Program-made: the position numbers and the translations under genes | From: Leptolyngbyaceae cyanobacterium CSU_1_3 | Lineage (GTDB): Bacteria; Cyanobacteriota; Cyanobacteriia; Leptolyngbyales; Leptolyngbyaceae | Direction: 5' to 3' | NCBI GenBank assembly: GCA_012034655.1 | Contig: JAAUOZ010000009.1 | Location: 1-51,879 of the forward strand | Length of the DNA stretch: 51,879 nt | Part shown: piece by piece, positions 8,301-18,204 of the stretch | How positions within the stretch are numbered: the first letter of the stretch is position 1 | How the letters are laid out: the number at the start of each line of letters is the position of its first letter | Notes under the pieces: model-generated | The model's input: only the letters and a program-made list of their open reading frames with translations | Databases searched by the model: none | Told to the model about the DNA's origin: nothing

Positions 8301-9581
8301 CTACAGGATCTCTCGCCCCAGGTAAGGCTGTAAAACTTCTGGCAATCTGACGCTTCCATCGGGCTGTTGATAGTTTTCGAGGATGGCAGCCATCGTGCGG
8401 CCGACGGCCAAACCTGACCCATTCAGGGTGTGTACAAATTGTGTGCCTTTCTGCCCTGCTTCTTTGAAGCGAATGTTGCCGCGCCGCGCCTGAAAATCGA
8501 GAAAATTGGAGCAGCTTGAGATCTCGCGATAGGTGGCTGCTGAGGGGAGCCAGACTTCGAGGTCGTAGCATTTTGCTGCGCCAAAGCCGAGGTCTCCGGT
8601 GCAAAGCTCGATCGTTCTATAGGGTAGTTTCAACGCTTCCAAAATTGCTTCGGCGTTGTGTACTAGGGCTTGGTGTTCTTGCTCAGAGGTGCTGGGGTGA
8701 ACCAGTTTGACCAGTTCGATTTTATTGAATTGGTGTAGGCGAATCAGTCCACGGGTGTCTCTGCCATAGCTGCCAGCCTCTCGCCGAAAGCAGGGTGTGT
8801 AGGCGCAGTGATGAATCGGTAACGCATCTGCCGACAGCACCTCATCGCGGTAAAGATTGGTGACGGGCACTTCGGCGGTGGGAATCAGCCAGAGGTCATC
8901 CTCGCTGCACTTGAAGCTTTCTTCGGCAAACTTGGGTAGCTGACTGGTGGCGGTGAGAGATTGACTGTTGACCAACAGGGGCGGCAACACTTCGAGGTAT
9001 CCGGTGGCGATGTGACGATCGAGCATGAATTGAACCAACGATCGCTCTAGGGCGGCCCCGGCTCCGAGTAGGGCGACAAATCTGGCCTGGGCGACTTTGG
9101 TGGCTCGTTCGGTGTTGAGAATGCCTAGTTTTTCACCGATTTCGTAGTGGGGCAAAATTCCGTCATGCTGCGGTTTAAATTCATCGCCCCAGCGTCGGAT
9201 TTCGACATTTTCGGCTTCGCTTTGTCCGATCGGGGTGCTATCGCTGGGCAAATTGGGCAGGGTCAACAGCAGCGATTCGATCTGTACTTTGATATCTTTT
9301 TCGGTTGGCTCTAGGGCGCTCAGTTGGGTTTTGATCTGGTTGCCTTCGTCGCGCAGTGCTTGCAGTTCTTGGCCTTGGGGATCGCTGCCAGACTTGATTT
9401 TTTGCCCCACTAGTTTGCCGATTTCGTTGCTGCGAGCCTGGAGGAGCGATCGATTTTTTTCCAATTCGCGCTGTTGCAGGTCAAGCTGAACGATCGGCTG
9501 AATGTCGTAGTGGCCGCTTCGGCCGCGCAGTTTTTGTTGAACGAGGTCTGAATTTTCGCGGATTAGCTTCAGGTCAAGCAC
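8301..9581 (-). CDS. serS: Serine--tRNA ligase
   Basis: This class II aminoacyl-tRNA synthetase charges tRNA-Ser. The product is 426 residues, full length. The N-terminal 100 residues form the long antiparallel coiled-coil arm that grips the tRNA ([22 protein letters not shown] and onwards). Motif 2 is seen as [21 protein letters not shown], the serine pocket as [10 protein letters not shown], and motif 3 as [18 protein letters not shown]. The start is GTG at 9581, just ahead of the conserved LDLKLIREN. It heads a minus-strand group serS-rseP-nth-rpsN, with a 111-bp gap before rseP. Confidence 0.97.
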   Translation of the reverse strand: MLDLKLIRENSDLVQQKLRGRSGHYDIQPIVQLDLQQRELEKNRSLLQARSNEIGKLVGQKIKSGSDPQGQELQALRDEGNQIKTQLSALEPTEKDIKVQIESLLLTLPNLPSDSTPIGQSEAENVEIRRWGDEFKPQHDGILPHYEIGEKLGILNTERATKVAQARFVALLGAGAALERSLVQFMLDRHIATGYLEVLPPLLVNSQSLTATSQLPKFAEESFKCSEDDLWLIPTAEVPVTNLYRDEVLSADALPIHHCAYTPCFRREAGSYGRDTRGLIRLHQFNKIELVKLVHPSTSEQEHQALVHNAEAILEALKLPYRTIELCTGDLGFGAAKCYDLEVWLPSAATYREISSCSNFLDFQARRGNIRFKEAGQKGTQFVHTLNGSGLAVGRTMAAILENYQQPDGSVRLPEVLQPYLGREIL

Positions 9582-9734
9582 AGATCTTTACTCGAATGAT
9601 GGGGGATTGGTTTTGCCTACCCGTATGATACAGCGCAGACGATCGTGACCCAATCATTCGTAATTTGTAATTGAAGAATATGAAGGAAATCGAGTAGGCT
9701 TGGTAAATAAATGTGCTGATCCTGGGAGGGCAAA

Positions 9735-10211
9735 ATGTCTACAGGTGCGATCGCCGATATTTTCAATTTTCTGAAGCTATCTGACCACATTGCTACAGCC
9801 GGGCAGCCTACAGCAGATCAGTTTCTAGACATTCAGCAAGCGGGATATCACACGGTGGTTAACCTTGCTGTGCCCGAATCTAAGAATGCAATTCCCCACG
9901 AAAAAAGTATCGTTGAATCGTTAGGGATGCAGTATGTTCATATTCCTGTGATTTGGGAGCAGCCTACCTTCGAGAATCTCGATCGCTTCTTTACGGTCAT
10001 GAATGAGAATGCGAATCGCAACGTCTTTGTACACTGTGCGATGAATATGAGAGTTTCAGCATTCATGTATCTCTACCATCGCCTTCATGATCATAAAAGT
10101 GATGCACAAGCGACTCAAGATTTACACCAGATTTGGGAACCCAACGAGACCTGGCAAGTGTTTATAGACCAAGCGATCGCACGGCCTGACCCTCTCAGCG
10201 ATCGTTCTTGA
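9735..10211 (+). CDS. Protein tyrosine phosphatase-like family protein (CX4R active-site variant)
   Basis: The product is 158 residues with a dual-specificity/beta-lactamase-hydrolase-like fold: an N-terminal HIATAGQPTADQFLDIQQAGYHTVVNL segment and the signature region VFVHCAMNMRVSAF. The nucleophile would be Cys101, but only four residues separate it from Arg106, whereas classical phosphatases use C-X5-R. I recall similar HCA-N-MR forms in cyanobacterial relatives, so this may be a family feature and the activity is uncertain. GGGAGGG lies 5-11 bp before the ATG. It is divergent from serS and ends just before a MITE-like repeat. Confidence 0.8.
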   Translation: MSTGAIADIFNFLKLSDHIATAGQPTADQFLDIQQAGYHTVVNLAVPESKNAIPHEKSIVESLGMQYVHIPVIWEQPTFENLDRFFTVMNENANRNVFVHCAMNMRVSAFMYLYHRLHDHKSDAQATQDLHQIWEPNETWQVFIDQAIARPDPLSDRS

Positions 10212-10234
10212 TCTCCCTTGAATGGCAAACTTTA

Positions 10235-10420
10235 CTTAGGATCGTGGATTAAATAACCTGTAAAACTTATAAGTCTCTTCTGCCCTCATCCCCTAACCCC
10301 TTCTCCCAACTTGGGAGAAGGGGAACCGGACTCTTGCTTGCCCCTCGCCCAAGTTGGGGGAGGGGCGGGGGGTGAGGGCGAATCCAAAGCCTTACAGTTT
10401 ATTTAATTCTCATTCCTTAG
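10235..10420. repeat. MITE-like repeat, copy B (TIR type AGGANCGTGGATTAAAT)
   Basis: The left end CTTAGGATCGTGGATTAAAT pairs imperfectly with the right end, whose reverse complement is CTAAGGAATGAGAATTAAAT. The interior carries CTCCCAACTTGGGAG, AACCGGACTCTTGCT and a second hairpin built on CCCAAGTTGGGGG, as in copy A. It lies between two converging genes, 23 bp after the phosphatase-like gene stop and 32 bp from the transporter stop, and could act as a bidirectional terminator. It is non-coding. Confidence 0.7.
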
Positions 10421-10452
10421 GATAGCTCTCAGAGGCACTTAACCTCCGATCC

Positions 10453-11649
10453 TTAGGGATCATGATCTGTAGAGAGTTGAGGTTGATAGTGTTTGCGAGT
10501 CGAAATTGCCAACACCAAAACCAAAAAAGTGAGCACGCCTGCTAAATATAATGGGTAGCGATAGGTTTCAGGCTGAGATTCACGAATTAACAACCCTGCG
10601 ATGACTGGGCCAAACGCATTAGAAACACTCAAATAAGATGAGTTTAAACCCATCATTGTTCCTTGATCTTGAGGTTTAGCGTTCAATGAAATCAACGTAT
10701 TGATCATCGGCTGCACCAGAGAATTAAACAGCGAAAAAAGAATGCTAACGATCACAAAATAAGTAATGTTTGCCCAAACTGGCATCAGCAAAAATGAAAC
10801 ACTGCGAACCAGTAGTGACAATAGTAAGATCATCACTAAATTAAACTTGCGAGCCAGTAATGGAATGCCCCAGGTTTGCATTGCCACACCCAAAGCGCCA
10901 AACAATAAAAACATCATCGTCAATGCCTTATTATCTTGATCTAACATCTGAATAAAGTAAGGCTGAAACGCATAGGTAAAAATTGTAAACGTAGTGCCAA
11001 TCAAGAAATTAATGATCAGAAGAATGCCAATTTTAGGAATGGTTAACCCTTTGATGAGATTTTCTAAACCCAAATCAAAAATGCTGTGTGACTTTTCAGT
11101 CTTGTGCTTTAGCGTTTCGGGCAAATAGAAGATTGTGATTAATAAAGCAATCAGCGCGATCGCCCCCGACATCAAAAAAGTTGCTCCTAGGGAAATCTGT
11201 TGAGCAAATAAGCTCATCGCCGGCCCGACCACAAACCCCAACCCAAATGCAGACCCCAAAATTCCAAAGCCTCTAGCGCGATTGGCAGGGGTGGTGACAT
11301 CCGAAATGATCGCCTGGGCAACCGATGCATTGCCCCCCGTAATCCCATCCAAAAATCGGGCCAGAAACAAGACTAAGGCTGTGGTTGCAGTTCCTGCGAT
11401 CAGATTGGCAATCACCGTTCCTGCCAGGCTGATGATTAACAAAGGCTTGCGCCCAAAGCGATCGGAGAGTTTTCCAATGATCGGTGTGGAGAAAAACTGC
11501 GCGATCGCATAGGTCGAGAACAACAAACTGGTCTGGAAATCCGTTAAACCAAATTGTCTACCATACAAATAAAGAACCGGAATGAGAATCGTTAGGCTGA
11601 GTGCATTAACAAAGGCGACCAGCGCCGTGATCCAAAAGCTTCGACTCAT
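10453..11649 (-). CDS. Major facilitator superfamily transporter (TetA/MdtG-like)
   Basis: The product is 398 residues with about 12 hydrophobic segments. Between helices 2 and 3 is the MFS motif GKLSDRFGRKPLL, and helix 5 carries the antiporter motif region GILGSAFGLGFVVGPAM, both typical of drug:proton antiporters such as TetA. The substrate cannot be told from sequence; multidrug or tetracycline-like efflux is an inference. It begins at the ATG at 11649. The gene is more AT-rich than its neighbours (runs of AAT/AAA codons), which may hint at transfer but is weak evidence. Confidence 0.88.
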   Translation of the reverse strand: MSRSFWITALVAFVNALSLTILIPVLYLYGRQFGLTDFQTSLLFSTYAIAQFFSTPIIGKLSDRFGRKPLLIISLAGTVIANLIAGTATTALVLFLARFLDGITGGNASVAQAIISDVTTPANRARGFGILGSAFGLGFVVGPAMSLFAQQISLGATFLMSGAIALIALLITIFYLPETLKHKTEKSHSIFDLGLENLIKGLTIPKIGILLIINFLIGTTFTIFTYAFQPYFIQMLDQDNKALTMMFLLFGALGVAMQTWGIPLLARKFNLVMILLLSLLVRSVSFLLMPVWANITYFVIVSILFSLFNSLVQPMINTLISLNAKPQDQGTMMGLNSSYLSVSNAFGPVIAGLLIRESQPETYRYPLYLAGVLTFLVLVLAISTRKHYQPQLSTDHDP

Positions 11650-12074
11650 TGAGGTGATTCCGGCAAAGCGACACGAAGCCTATTATCCTGCACATCGCCC
11701 CATCTAGGTAGGCACGGTGCTTGGCTCGTAGGTTGCTCGATCGCACTTCCAAAGGTCGAGGGAACCAGAATTCTGGCTCTCTTCTCTCTAGTCTTAAGAT
11801 ACAAGGGCTAGCAACGCCGATTTAGCAACGCTGAACAGAGGGCAAGATGCCCATTTCAGGGTCATTCTGTTTATGATTTGTTTATAAGCCCTGAGTTGAG
11901 CCTCAAAAGCTGCTATTTGCCGCCTTTAGGCGTTTTCTCTCAATCAAATTTTTGCTGCTAACTATGGGCACTCTACGTACAATCGTGGTAGCCCAATATT
12001 CTACTGTTGCTAACAACTGTTGCTAACACCATGATGGGTCGGGTTCCATTTTGCTCTACGTTAAGATACGCCCC
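11650..12074. other. Gene-free intergenic region between two divergent genes
   Basis: This 425-bp spacer must hold the promoters of the transporter (minus) and the histidine kinase (plus). I see no ORF with protein-like character. It contains a near-repeat of TTAGCAACGC around 11808-11830 and a perfect 13-bp tandem duplication at 12003-12028. No convincing -35/-10 pair is visible. Confidence 0.5.
12003..12028. repeat. 13-bp perfect tandem duplication
   Basis: ACTGTTGCTAACA occurs twice head to tail, 47 bp before the histidine kinase ATG at 12075. It could be a regulator binding site or simple slippage; nothing in the sequence distinguishes the two. Confidence 0.7.
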
Positions 12075-14269
12075 ATGATTACTGAAAAGTTGATAAACGC
12101 AGCCAAGGATCAATTTTTTCAACGATCGACCGATCTCCTTTGCATTGTCGGATTCGATGGCTACTTAAAACACCACAACCCTGCCTGGGAGAAGACCCTA
12201 GGTTTTTCACCCGCAGAGTTGCAGTCTTGCCTCTTCATCGAATTTGTGCATCCCGACGATCGCAGCACCACCCTCCAAGGAGCCGAGAAACTGGCCGCCG
12301 GAGCCGATGCCTTTTCCTTTGAGAATCGTTTCTGCTGCAAAGATGGCTCCTATCGATGGTTTGCCTGGACGGCGACAGCAGTTCCTCGGCAACACTTGTT
12401 TTATGCGACCGCCCGCGACATCACCGATCATAAACAAGCCGAGGCAGCCTTAACTCGATCACAACAAAAACTCGCGCTCTTGATTGAGCAAAGTTCGATC
12501 GGCGTGATCGAATGGAGCACCCAATTTGAGGTAGTCGCCTGGAACCCAGCCGCCGAAGCAATCTTTGGATATAGTGCCGATGACACGATCGGGCGCACCG
12601 CAGACTTTCTGATGGCTGAAGCCGTGAAGCCTGAGATCGACTGCATTTGGCAACAGCTTATGTCGCAAACAGGGGGAACGCGCAGCACCAACGAAAATAT
12701 TACCCAAAACGGTAAAAGGATCACCTGTGAGTGGTATAACGCACCGCTGGTCAGCGAAGCAGGAGAAGTGATTGGGGTGGCCTCGTTTGTGATGGATATT
12801 AGCGATCGGCGGCGCGCAGAAATCACCCTTCAACAGACAAACGAGAAATTGGAAGCCAGAGTTGCGAAACGCACCGCAGACCTAGAACAAGTGATTGACC
12901 AACTGCACGCCGAAATCGACGATCGTATCCAGGCAGAAACCGAATTACGAGCAAGTCAACAGCTTTTACAAAATATTCTCGACAACACTGGCGCTTACGT
13001 TTTTGTCAAAGACTATCTACACAACGATGGCAAATATCTGTTGATGAATCGGCAATTTGAAGTCTTGCTGAACTGCGATCGACAAGCGATCGGCAAAAAA
13101 ACGACTACGATCTTTTCCCCAAGCCAATTGCCGATCAGTTGTACAAAAACGATCAGCAAGTTCTCGCTAGCGGCAAGGCGATGCAACAAGAAGAAGTCAT
13201 CTTGCTAGCAGACGGATTGCACACGACCCTTGCTGTCAAAGTGCCGTTGCTTGACGATCAAGGTCAGCCCTACGGAATTTGCGGCATCGCCACGGATATC
13301 ACCGATCGCGTTCGAGCCGAAGAAGTTCGCCAGCAAGCTGGAGAAGCGCTGCGCCGTTCTGAAGCCCAACTGAGACAGCAAACGCAACAACTCAAACAAA
13401 CCTTAGCAGACCTCAAACAGACCCAGGCTCAACTCGTCCAAACTGAAAAAATGTCGAGCTTGGGGCAGCTTGTAGCCGGGGTGGCCCACGAAATCAACAA
13501 TCCGGTCGGCTTCATTTCTGGCAACATCAACCACGCTGAAGAATATACCCAAGACTTGCTCAAAATGATTGCACTTTACCAATTTCACTATCCCAACCCC
13601 GTAGAGGAGATTGTCGAGGCAGTAGAGGCGATCGACCTAGATTTCTTAGTCGCAGATTTGCCCAATCTTATGTCTTCGATGAAAATTGGCGCAGAACGGA
13701 TTCAAGAAATTGTCCTATCGCTTCGCACGTTCTCGCGCATGGATGAATCTGAAATGAAAGAGGTGGATATTCATGCGGGCATTGACAGCACACTGATGAT
13801 TTTGCAAAATCGTCTCAAAAAGCAGCCCGATCAACCCCTGATTGAGGTCATCAAAAACTATGGAAAAATTCCACTAGTGGAATGCTACGCAGGGCAGCTA
13901 AATCAGGTATTTATGAATATTCTGAGCAATGCGATCGATGCGCTCATTGAAGGCGATTGCGAGGGGAGAATAATTCGCATTAGTACAGAATTGGTGAACC
14001 CAAATGACATCGTAATTCGGATTGCTGACAACGGCTGCGGCATGTCAGAAAGCGCCCAACAGCGAATCTTTGACCCATTTTTTACCACTAAACCGATCGG
14101 CAAAGGGACGGGGCTAGGGCTGTCGATCAGCTATCAAATCGTTACCGAAAAACATGGAGGAACGCTACAGTGCGTCTCATCTCCTGGCAACGGAACAGAA
14201 TTCTCAGTTACCATTCCCATTCGCCAAAATCAAACTGCTGAACCCACCTTAGAAGAAAGTTTAGACTGA
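12075..14269 (+). CDS. Multi-PAS sensor histidine kinase, frame broken once
   Basis: Reading across one frame break gives a hybrid PAS histidine kinase of about 730 residues without membrane segments. PAS1 begins FQRSTDLLCIVGFDGYL, PAS2 begins LLIEQSSIGVIEWS, a coiled coil follows, and PAS3 starts LLQNILDNTGAYVFVKD. A second coiled coil (QTQQLKQTLADLKQTQAQLVQ) leads to the H-box MSSLGQLVAGVAHEINNP with the phospho-accepting His. N, G1 and G2 boxes are intact (NILSNAIDAL, IADNGCGM, GKGTGLGLS). The break lies at the A7 run 13095-13101: with one more A the frame reads GKKNDYDLFPKPIADQLYKND, restoring PAS3. The ATG at 12075 is preferred over TTG at 12051. No receiver domain is attached. Confidence 0.85.
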
Positions 14270-14301
14270 CGTGTAGGCTGTCAGGTGAGGACGGTTCGAG
14301 T

Positions 14302-14343
14302 TTTGTCAGCCAATCTTTGTCAGCCAATCTTTGTCAGCCAATC
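14302..14343. repeat. Three perfect tandem copies of a 14-bp unit
   Basis: TTTGTCAGCCAATC is repeated three times without mismatch between the convergent histidine kinase and ubiA genes. Only 12 bp separate the last copy from the ubiA stop. No hairpin is formed, so it is unlikely to be an intrinsic terminator. Copy number is probably variable between strains. Confidence 0.85.
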
Positions 14344-14355
14344 AGGATGTTTGCC

Positions 14356-15236
14356 TTACAATCCGGCAATCATGCCCGCGAGTAATACAAATCCGACCAA
14401 TACGTCTAGTCTGAGGGCAGGTAGGGTATTGGGAAACTTGCCCTGAGCAAGTTTGTAATATTGATAGGCCCAACCGATCGTAGCTATGCCCAAAGCCACC
14501 CAAAACGCCGCGCCCAACTGCATCACCATCCCCAATCTTGCTAACAACACGATCGTGCCTGTATAAAACGCCCCGATCGCCAGGGGGGCATATTTGCCAA
14601 AAAACAACGCACTCGAATGGATGCCAATGCGTCTGTCGTCTTCTCGATCGGGCAGCGCATACACCGTGTCAAATGCCAGTGTCCACAGCACCGTTGCCCC
14701 CACAGCAGCCAGGTTTCTTGGCCCAAACAGCCCGTCGCCGCCGGAATCTCAGCACAACTAACCGCACTCCAACTAATTAGCACGGCAAACCCCCAGGCGA
14801 TCGACAGCACCAACTGCGGAACCGGAAACACACGCTTTGCCCCTGGATATAGCAAAATCACAGGCACAGCCGCCACGCACAGCCAAAACGTGAACCGATT
14901 TAGGTAAGCCGCCAACCCATAGGCGCAGACCAACCCCACCAACATCACCCCTACACCAACCCGCACCGAAAGCGCACGGGAGGCCAGGGGGCGAGTTTGA
15001 GTTCGCTTGACTTGTGGATCAATATTGCGATCCCACAAATCATTGGCGACACAGCCTGCTGCACTCGTCGCCAAACTTCCCAAAACAATCACCCCGACGA
15101 GCATCCAGGGAGGCGCGCCCCTGGCCGACAGAAAAACTGCCCACAGCGCCGGAATCATGAGAATCAGCCGCCCTTCGGGTTTATCCCATCGGAGGAGGCG
15201 GAGAATAGTTTGCCAGGTGGGTTTGGGGGAGGGCAT
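14356..15236 (-). CDS. ubiA: 4-hydroxybenzoate polyprenyltransferase (plastoquinone pathway), frame broken once
   Basis: UbiA-family membrane enzymes attach a polyprenyl chain to 4-hydroxybenzoate; in cyanobacteria this is an early step to plastoquinone. Reading through one break gives about 293 residues with eight or so membrane helices. The first prenyl-diphosphate/Mg motif is NDLWDRNID (residues 65-73), and the second is DTVYALPDREDD. The break is in the C5 run at 14697-14701: one extra base restores TWLLWGATVLWTLAFDTVY, which matches the family. The gene starts 18 bp after the upstream histidine kinase on the same strand, so the two are probably one transcript. It is nearly certainly functional in the living organism. 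Confidence 0.9.
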
Positions 15237-15254
15237 GATGAATCTGCAAGTCTC

Positions 15255-16064
15255 TTAAGCGATCGGGAGGGTGAAGAAAAATCGGCTGCCTTGTCCGTGG
15301 GTAGATTCAAAGCCGATTTGACCGCCTTGGTTTTCTATTAGTAGTTTACAGAGAGATAGCCCCAGCCCTGTACCCGAAATGTTGGCCCGATCGTGGTGGC
15401 GTACTCGATAAAATCGCTCAAATAGGCGGGGTTGGGCTTCGGTGGGGATGCCTAAACCATGATCGCGCACCCAGATTTCTACCCATCCTTCTGCGATCGG
15501 GGTTGCCCCAATTTCGATCGCGCTGTAGGCAGGGGAATATTTGATGGCGTTGGAGACGAGGTTGATCAACACCTGGGACACTTGCCAGCGATCGCCCCAC
15601 ACGTCGGGCAAATCCATCGGAAACTGATAGGTGATGGTCGCGTGATGAAACAGATGGGTGACTTCTTCTACCAAACTGCTGAGCGAAAATCGCCCCGGCT
15701 GAGACTCTAGAACTCCTGCCTCAAAGCTTCTGAGGGCTACGAGACTTTCTAGCATTTCTTGGAGATGGTGTACTTGCTGGTGTAGCAGATCTAAGAACTC
15801 TTGACGATGGGCTGGGTCGAGACTCGGCTCACTCAACAGATGCACCGAGCCTTGAAGAGAGGTTAGGGGTGTGGCTAACTGGTGCAGCAGAAGATGGATG
15901 AACTCAGTTTGCGAGTCAACCTGGTTTTGCAGCAGTTTTTTTTCTCTAAGCAACGTTTCGTGGAGTTCTGGATTCGCAGGAGCACCAGATGGCAGCGAAT
16001 GGACATGAGATGGGTCAATATTCTCGCTCGGAGAATTCTCACTTGGAGAAGGAACGTGAGACAT
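15255..16064 (-). CDS. Soluble sensor histidine kinase (HisKA-HATPase_c)
   Basis: The product is 269 residues, a short kinase without PAS, HAMP or membrane segment. A coiled-coil lead-in (LLREKKLLQNQVDSQTEFIH) precedes the H-box LLHQLATPLTSLQGSVHLL, where His is followed by Q rather than the commoner E. The ATPase domain has the N box NLVSNAIKYSP, G1 VRDHGLGIP, F box RLFERFYRV and G2 GTGLGLSLCK, all intact. The signal and the partner regulator are unknown; no response regulator lies beside it. It is divergent from ppx and precedes ubiA by 18 bp. Confidence 0.9.
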   Translation of the reverse strand: MSHVPSPSENSPSENIDPSHVHSLPSGAPANPELHETLLREKKLLQNQVDSQTEFIHLLLHQLATPLTSLQGSVHLLSEPSLDPAHRQEFLDLLHQQVHHLQEMLESLVALRSFEAGVLESQPGRFSLSSLVEEVTHLFHHATITYQFPMDLPDVWGDRWQVSQVLINLVSNAIKYSPAYSAIEIGATPIAEGWVEIWVRDHGLGIPTEAQPRLFERFYRVRHHDRANISGTGLGLSLCKLLIENQGGQIGFESTHGQGSRFFFTLPIA

Positions 16065-16510
16065 CTCAATTCAAAGGGGGGTGGAGTCGTTCACCAAAAG
16101 TGGCAATGACTAGGATTCAACTATTTCATTATGTTACAAATCTAAAGTTTTTCGTTTAAATCAAGCGAGCGATTCGTCGATTAATTCAGTAGCCTGTGCG
16201 ATCGCTACCTCACCCCCCGAACAGCCTGCTGATAAATGTTGAAGAAACGCTCTGAGAAACTCTTAAAATCATCCTGAGCCTCAATTGAAACTGCAACTCC
16301 CCTATCTCTCAGGGTTCTCCGCGCAGATAGAAAGCAACTCGTAACCTACGATACATCCGATATAATCTCAGCATTTTCCGTTGAGCAAGTTGCGAATGTT
16401 ACAGACTTCTTGTTTCTCAACGGCCTTGCAGTGGTGTTGTCTAACCATTGCACGCTCAATCACACTCTGGCTAAACGTCGTTTCTGCTCCTGAGCAAGCT
16501 TTCTAAGCCC
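16065..16510. other. Gene-free divergent promoter region (histidine kinase / ppx)
   Basis: This 446-bp spacer separates two divergent genes. A perfect TATAAT occurs at 16361-16366 on the plus strand, about 145 bp before the ppx start, without a good -35 hexamer. I see no protein-like ORF, tRNA or strong terminator hairpin in it. Confidence 0.45.
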
Positions 16511-18166
16511 ATGGTTAAGTCAATTTACGACCTCAAGGAACCGTTGGTAAATCCTCCTATGCCCACCAGCCAAGACCGCATTTTGGCGGCGATCGATGTT
16601 GGAACCAACTCAATTCACATGGTGGTTGCTCGAATTTTGCCCCTGTTGCCAGCGTTTACGGTGGTTGCGCGAGAAAAAACAACCGTGCGATTGGGCGATC
16701 GCTGCAAACAAACCGGACGGCTGACTCCAGAAGCGATGTCACGCGCGACGGCAGCCCTCAAGCGCTGCCAAGAAATCGCCAAAAGCCTAAACGCTGAACA
16801 GATCATCGCAGTTGCCACTAGTGCGGTGCGAGAAGCCCCAAACGGACGCGAATTTTTGCAACAGATCGAGGTTGACTTAGGGTTGTTAGTAAACCTGATT
16901 TCGGGTGCAGAAGAAGCCCGGAGAATTTATCTGGGTGTGCTTTCGGGGATGCAGTTTGACGATCAGCCCCGTGTGATTATCGACATTGGGGGCGGCTCGA
17001 CAGAGTTAATTTTGGGAGACGGGCACGAACCTCGAACCCTGAGCAGCACCAAGGTAGGAGCAGTACGCCTCACCTCTGAAATGATCACCACTGACCCGAT
17101 CGATTTAGCCGAATTTCAGGCTCTCCAGGCTTACATTCGTGGGATGTTAGAGCGCCCGATCGAAGAGTTGCAATCTCAGCTTCGCCCCCAAGAACGCCTG
17201 CGGATGATTGGCACATCGGGGACGATCGAAACCCTTGCCAGTCTCAACGCTCGCGAAAAGCTTGGGGCCGTTCCTACGCCGCTCAATGGCTACCAGATGA
17301 CCCAAAAAGACCTGCGAGATTGGGTCAACCGTTTGCGAAGATTGAGCTACGCCGATCGCCTGCTCATTCCTGGGCTTTCCGACAAACGCGCAGAAATCAT
17401 TCTTGCGGGGGCGATGATTTTGCTAGAAGCGATGACCCTGCTCAAGGTGGAATGCTTTGAGATCTGTGAGCGATCGCTACGCGAGGGGGTCGTTGTTGAT
17501 TGGATGATTGCCCACGGCTTGATCGAAGATCGCCTGCGCTATCAAGGCTCAGTCCGGCAGCGCAGCGTGCTCAAAAATGCTCAAAACTATCGTGTCAACC
17601 TAGAACATAGCCAGCGAGTGGCCAAATTTGCCCTCGATCTTTTTGACCAAACCCAGGGCGTGCTGCACACCTTAAACACAGATGCTCGCGATCTACTTTG
17701 GGCGGCCGCAATTTTGCACAACTGCGGCCACCACGTCAGCCACTCTTCCCACCACAAGCATTCTTACTATCTGATTCGCCACGCAGAATTATTGGGGTTC
17801 ACCGAGATCGAAATTGAAACGATCGCGAACCTAGCCCGCTATCACCGCAAGACCAGCCCCAAAAAGCGCCACGAAAACTATCGCAACCTGACCAGCAAAA
17901 AACATCGCCGCATCGTTGAACAGCTTAACTCTCTCTTGAGGCTGGCAGTTGCCCTCGATCGTCGGCAAATTGGCGCGATCACCGCCCTCCACTGTCATTA
18001 TCTGCCCGATCAGCAAGAGATGCGTTTGCTGATCGATCCCACCGACCCGGCGGACGACTGTGCCTTAGAACTTTGGAGTGTAGATTATAAAAAAGGCAGC
18101 TTCGAGTCAGAATATGGCATCAAGCTCACACCCATCCTCAACCCTGTGCCCCTAAAACGCCCCTAA
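16511..18166 (+). CDS. ppx: Exopolyphosphatase / guanosine pentaphosphate phosphatase (Ppx/GppA)
   Basis: This enzyme releases phosphate from inorganic polyphosphate and may hydrolyse pppGpp. The product is 551 residues, in the usual range. The N-terminal ASKHA-type domains carry the phosphate loops IDVGTNSIHMVV, ATSAVREAPNG and IDIGGGSTELILG; the HD-like C-terminal part shows HSQRVAKFALDLF and AAILHNCGHHVSHSSHHKHSYYLI. I kept the ATG at 16511; MPTSQDRILAAIDVG at 16559 is an alternative closer to the conserved domain. Linkage of ppx to ubiA recurs in cyanobacteria. Confidence 0.92.
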   Translation: MVKSIYDLKEPLVNPPMPTSQDRILAAIDVGTNSIHMVVARILPLLPAFTVVAREKTTVRLGDRCKQTGRLTPEAMSRATAALKRCQEIAKSLNAEQIIAVATSAVREAPNGREFLQQIEVDLGLLVNLISGAEEARRIYLGVLSGMQFDDQPRVIIDIGGGSTELILGDGHEPRTLSSTKVGAVRLTSEMITTDPIDLAEFQALQAYIRGMLERPIEELQSQLRPQERLRMIGTSGTIETLASLNAREKLGAVPTPLNGYQMTQKDLRDWVNRLRRLSYADRLLIPGLSDKRAEIILAGAMILLEAMTLLKVECFEICERSLREGVVVDWMIAHGLIEDRLRYQGSVRQRSVLKNAQNYRVNLEHSQRVAKFALDLFDQTQGVLHTLNTDARDLLWAAAILHNCGHHVSHSSHHKHSYYLIRHAELLGFTEIEIETIANLARYHRKTSPKKRHENYRNLTSKKHRRIVEQLNSLLRLAVALDRRQIGAITALHCHYLPDQQEMRLLIDPTDPADDCALELWSVDYKKGSFESEYGIKLTPILNPVPLKRP

Positions 18167-18204
18167 AACTGGCAAGCCCCACCGGATCGATCACAACAAA
18201 ACCC

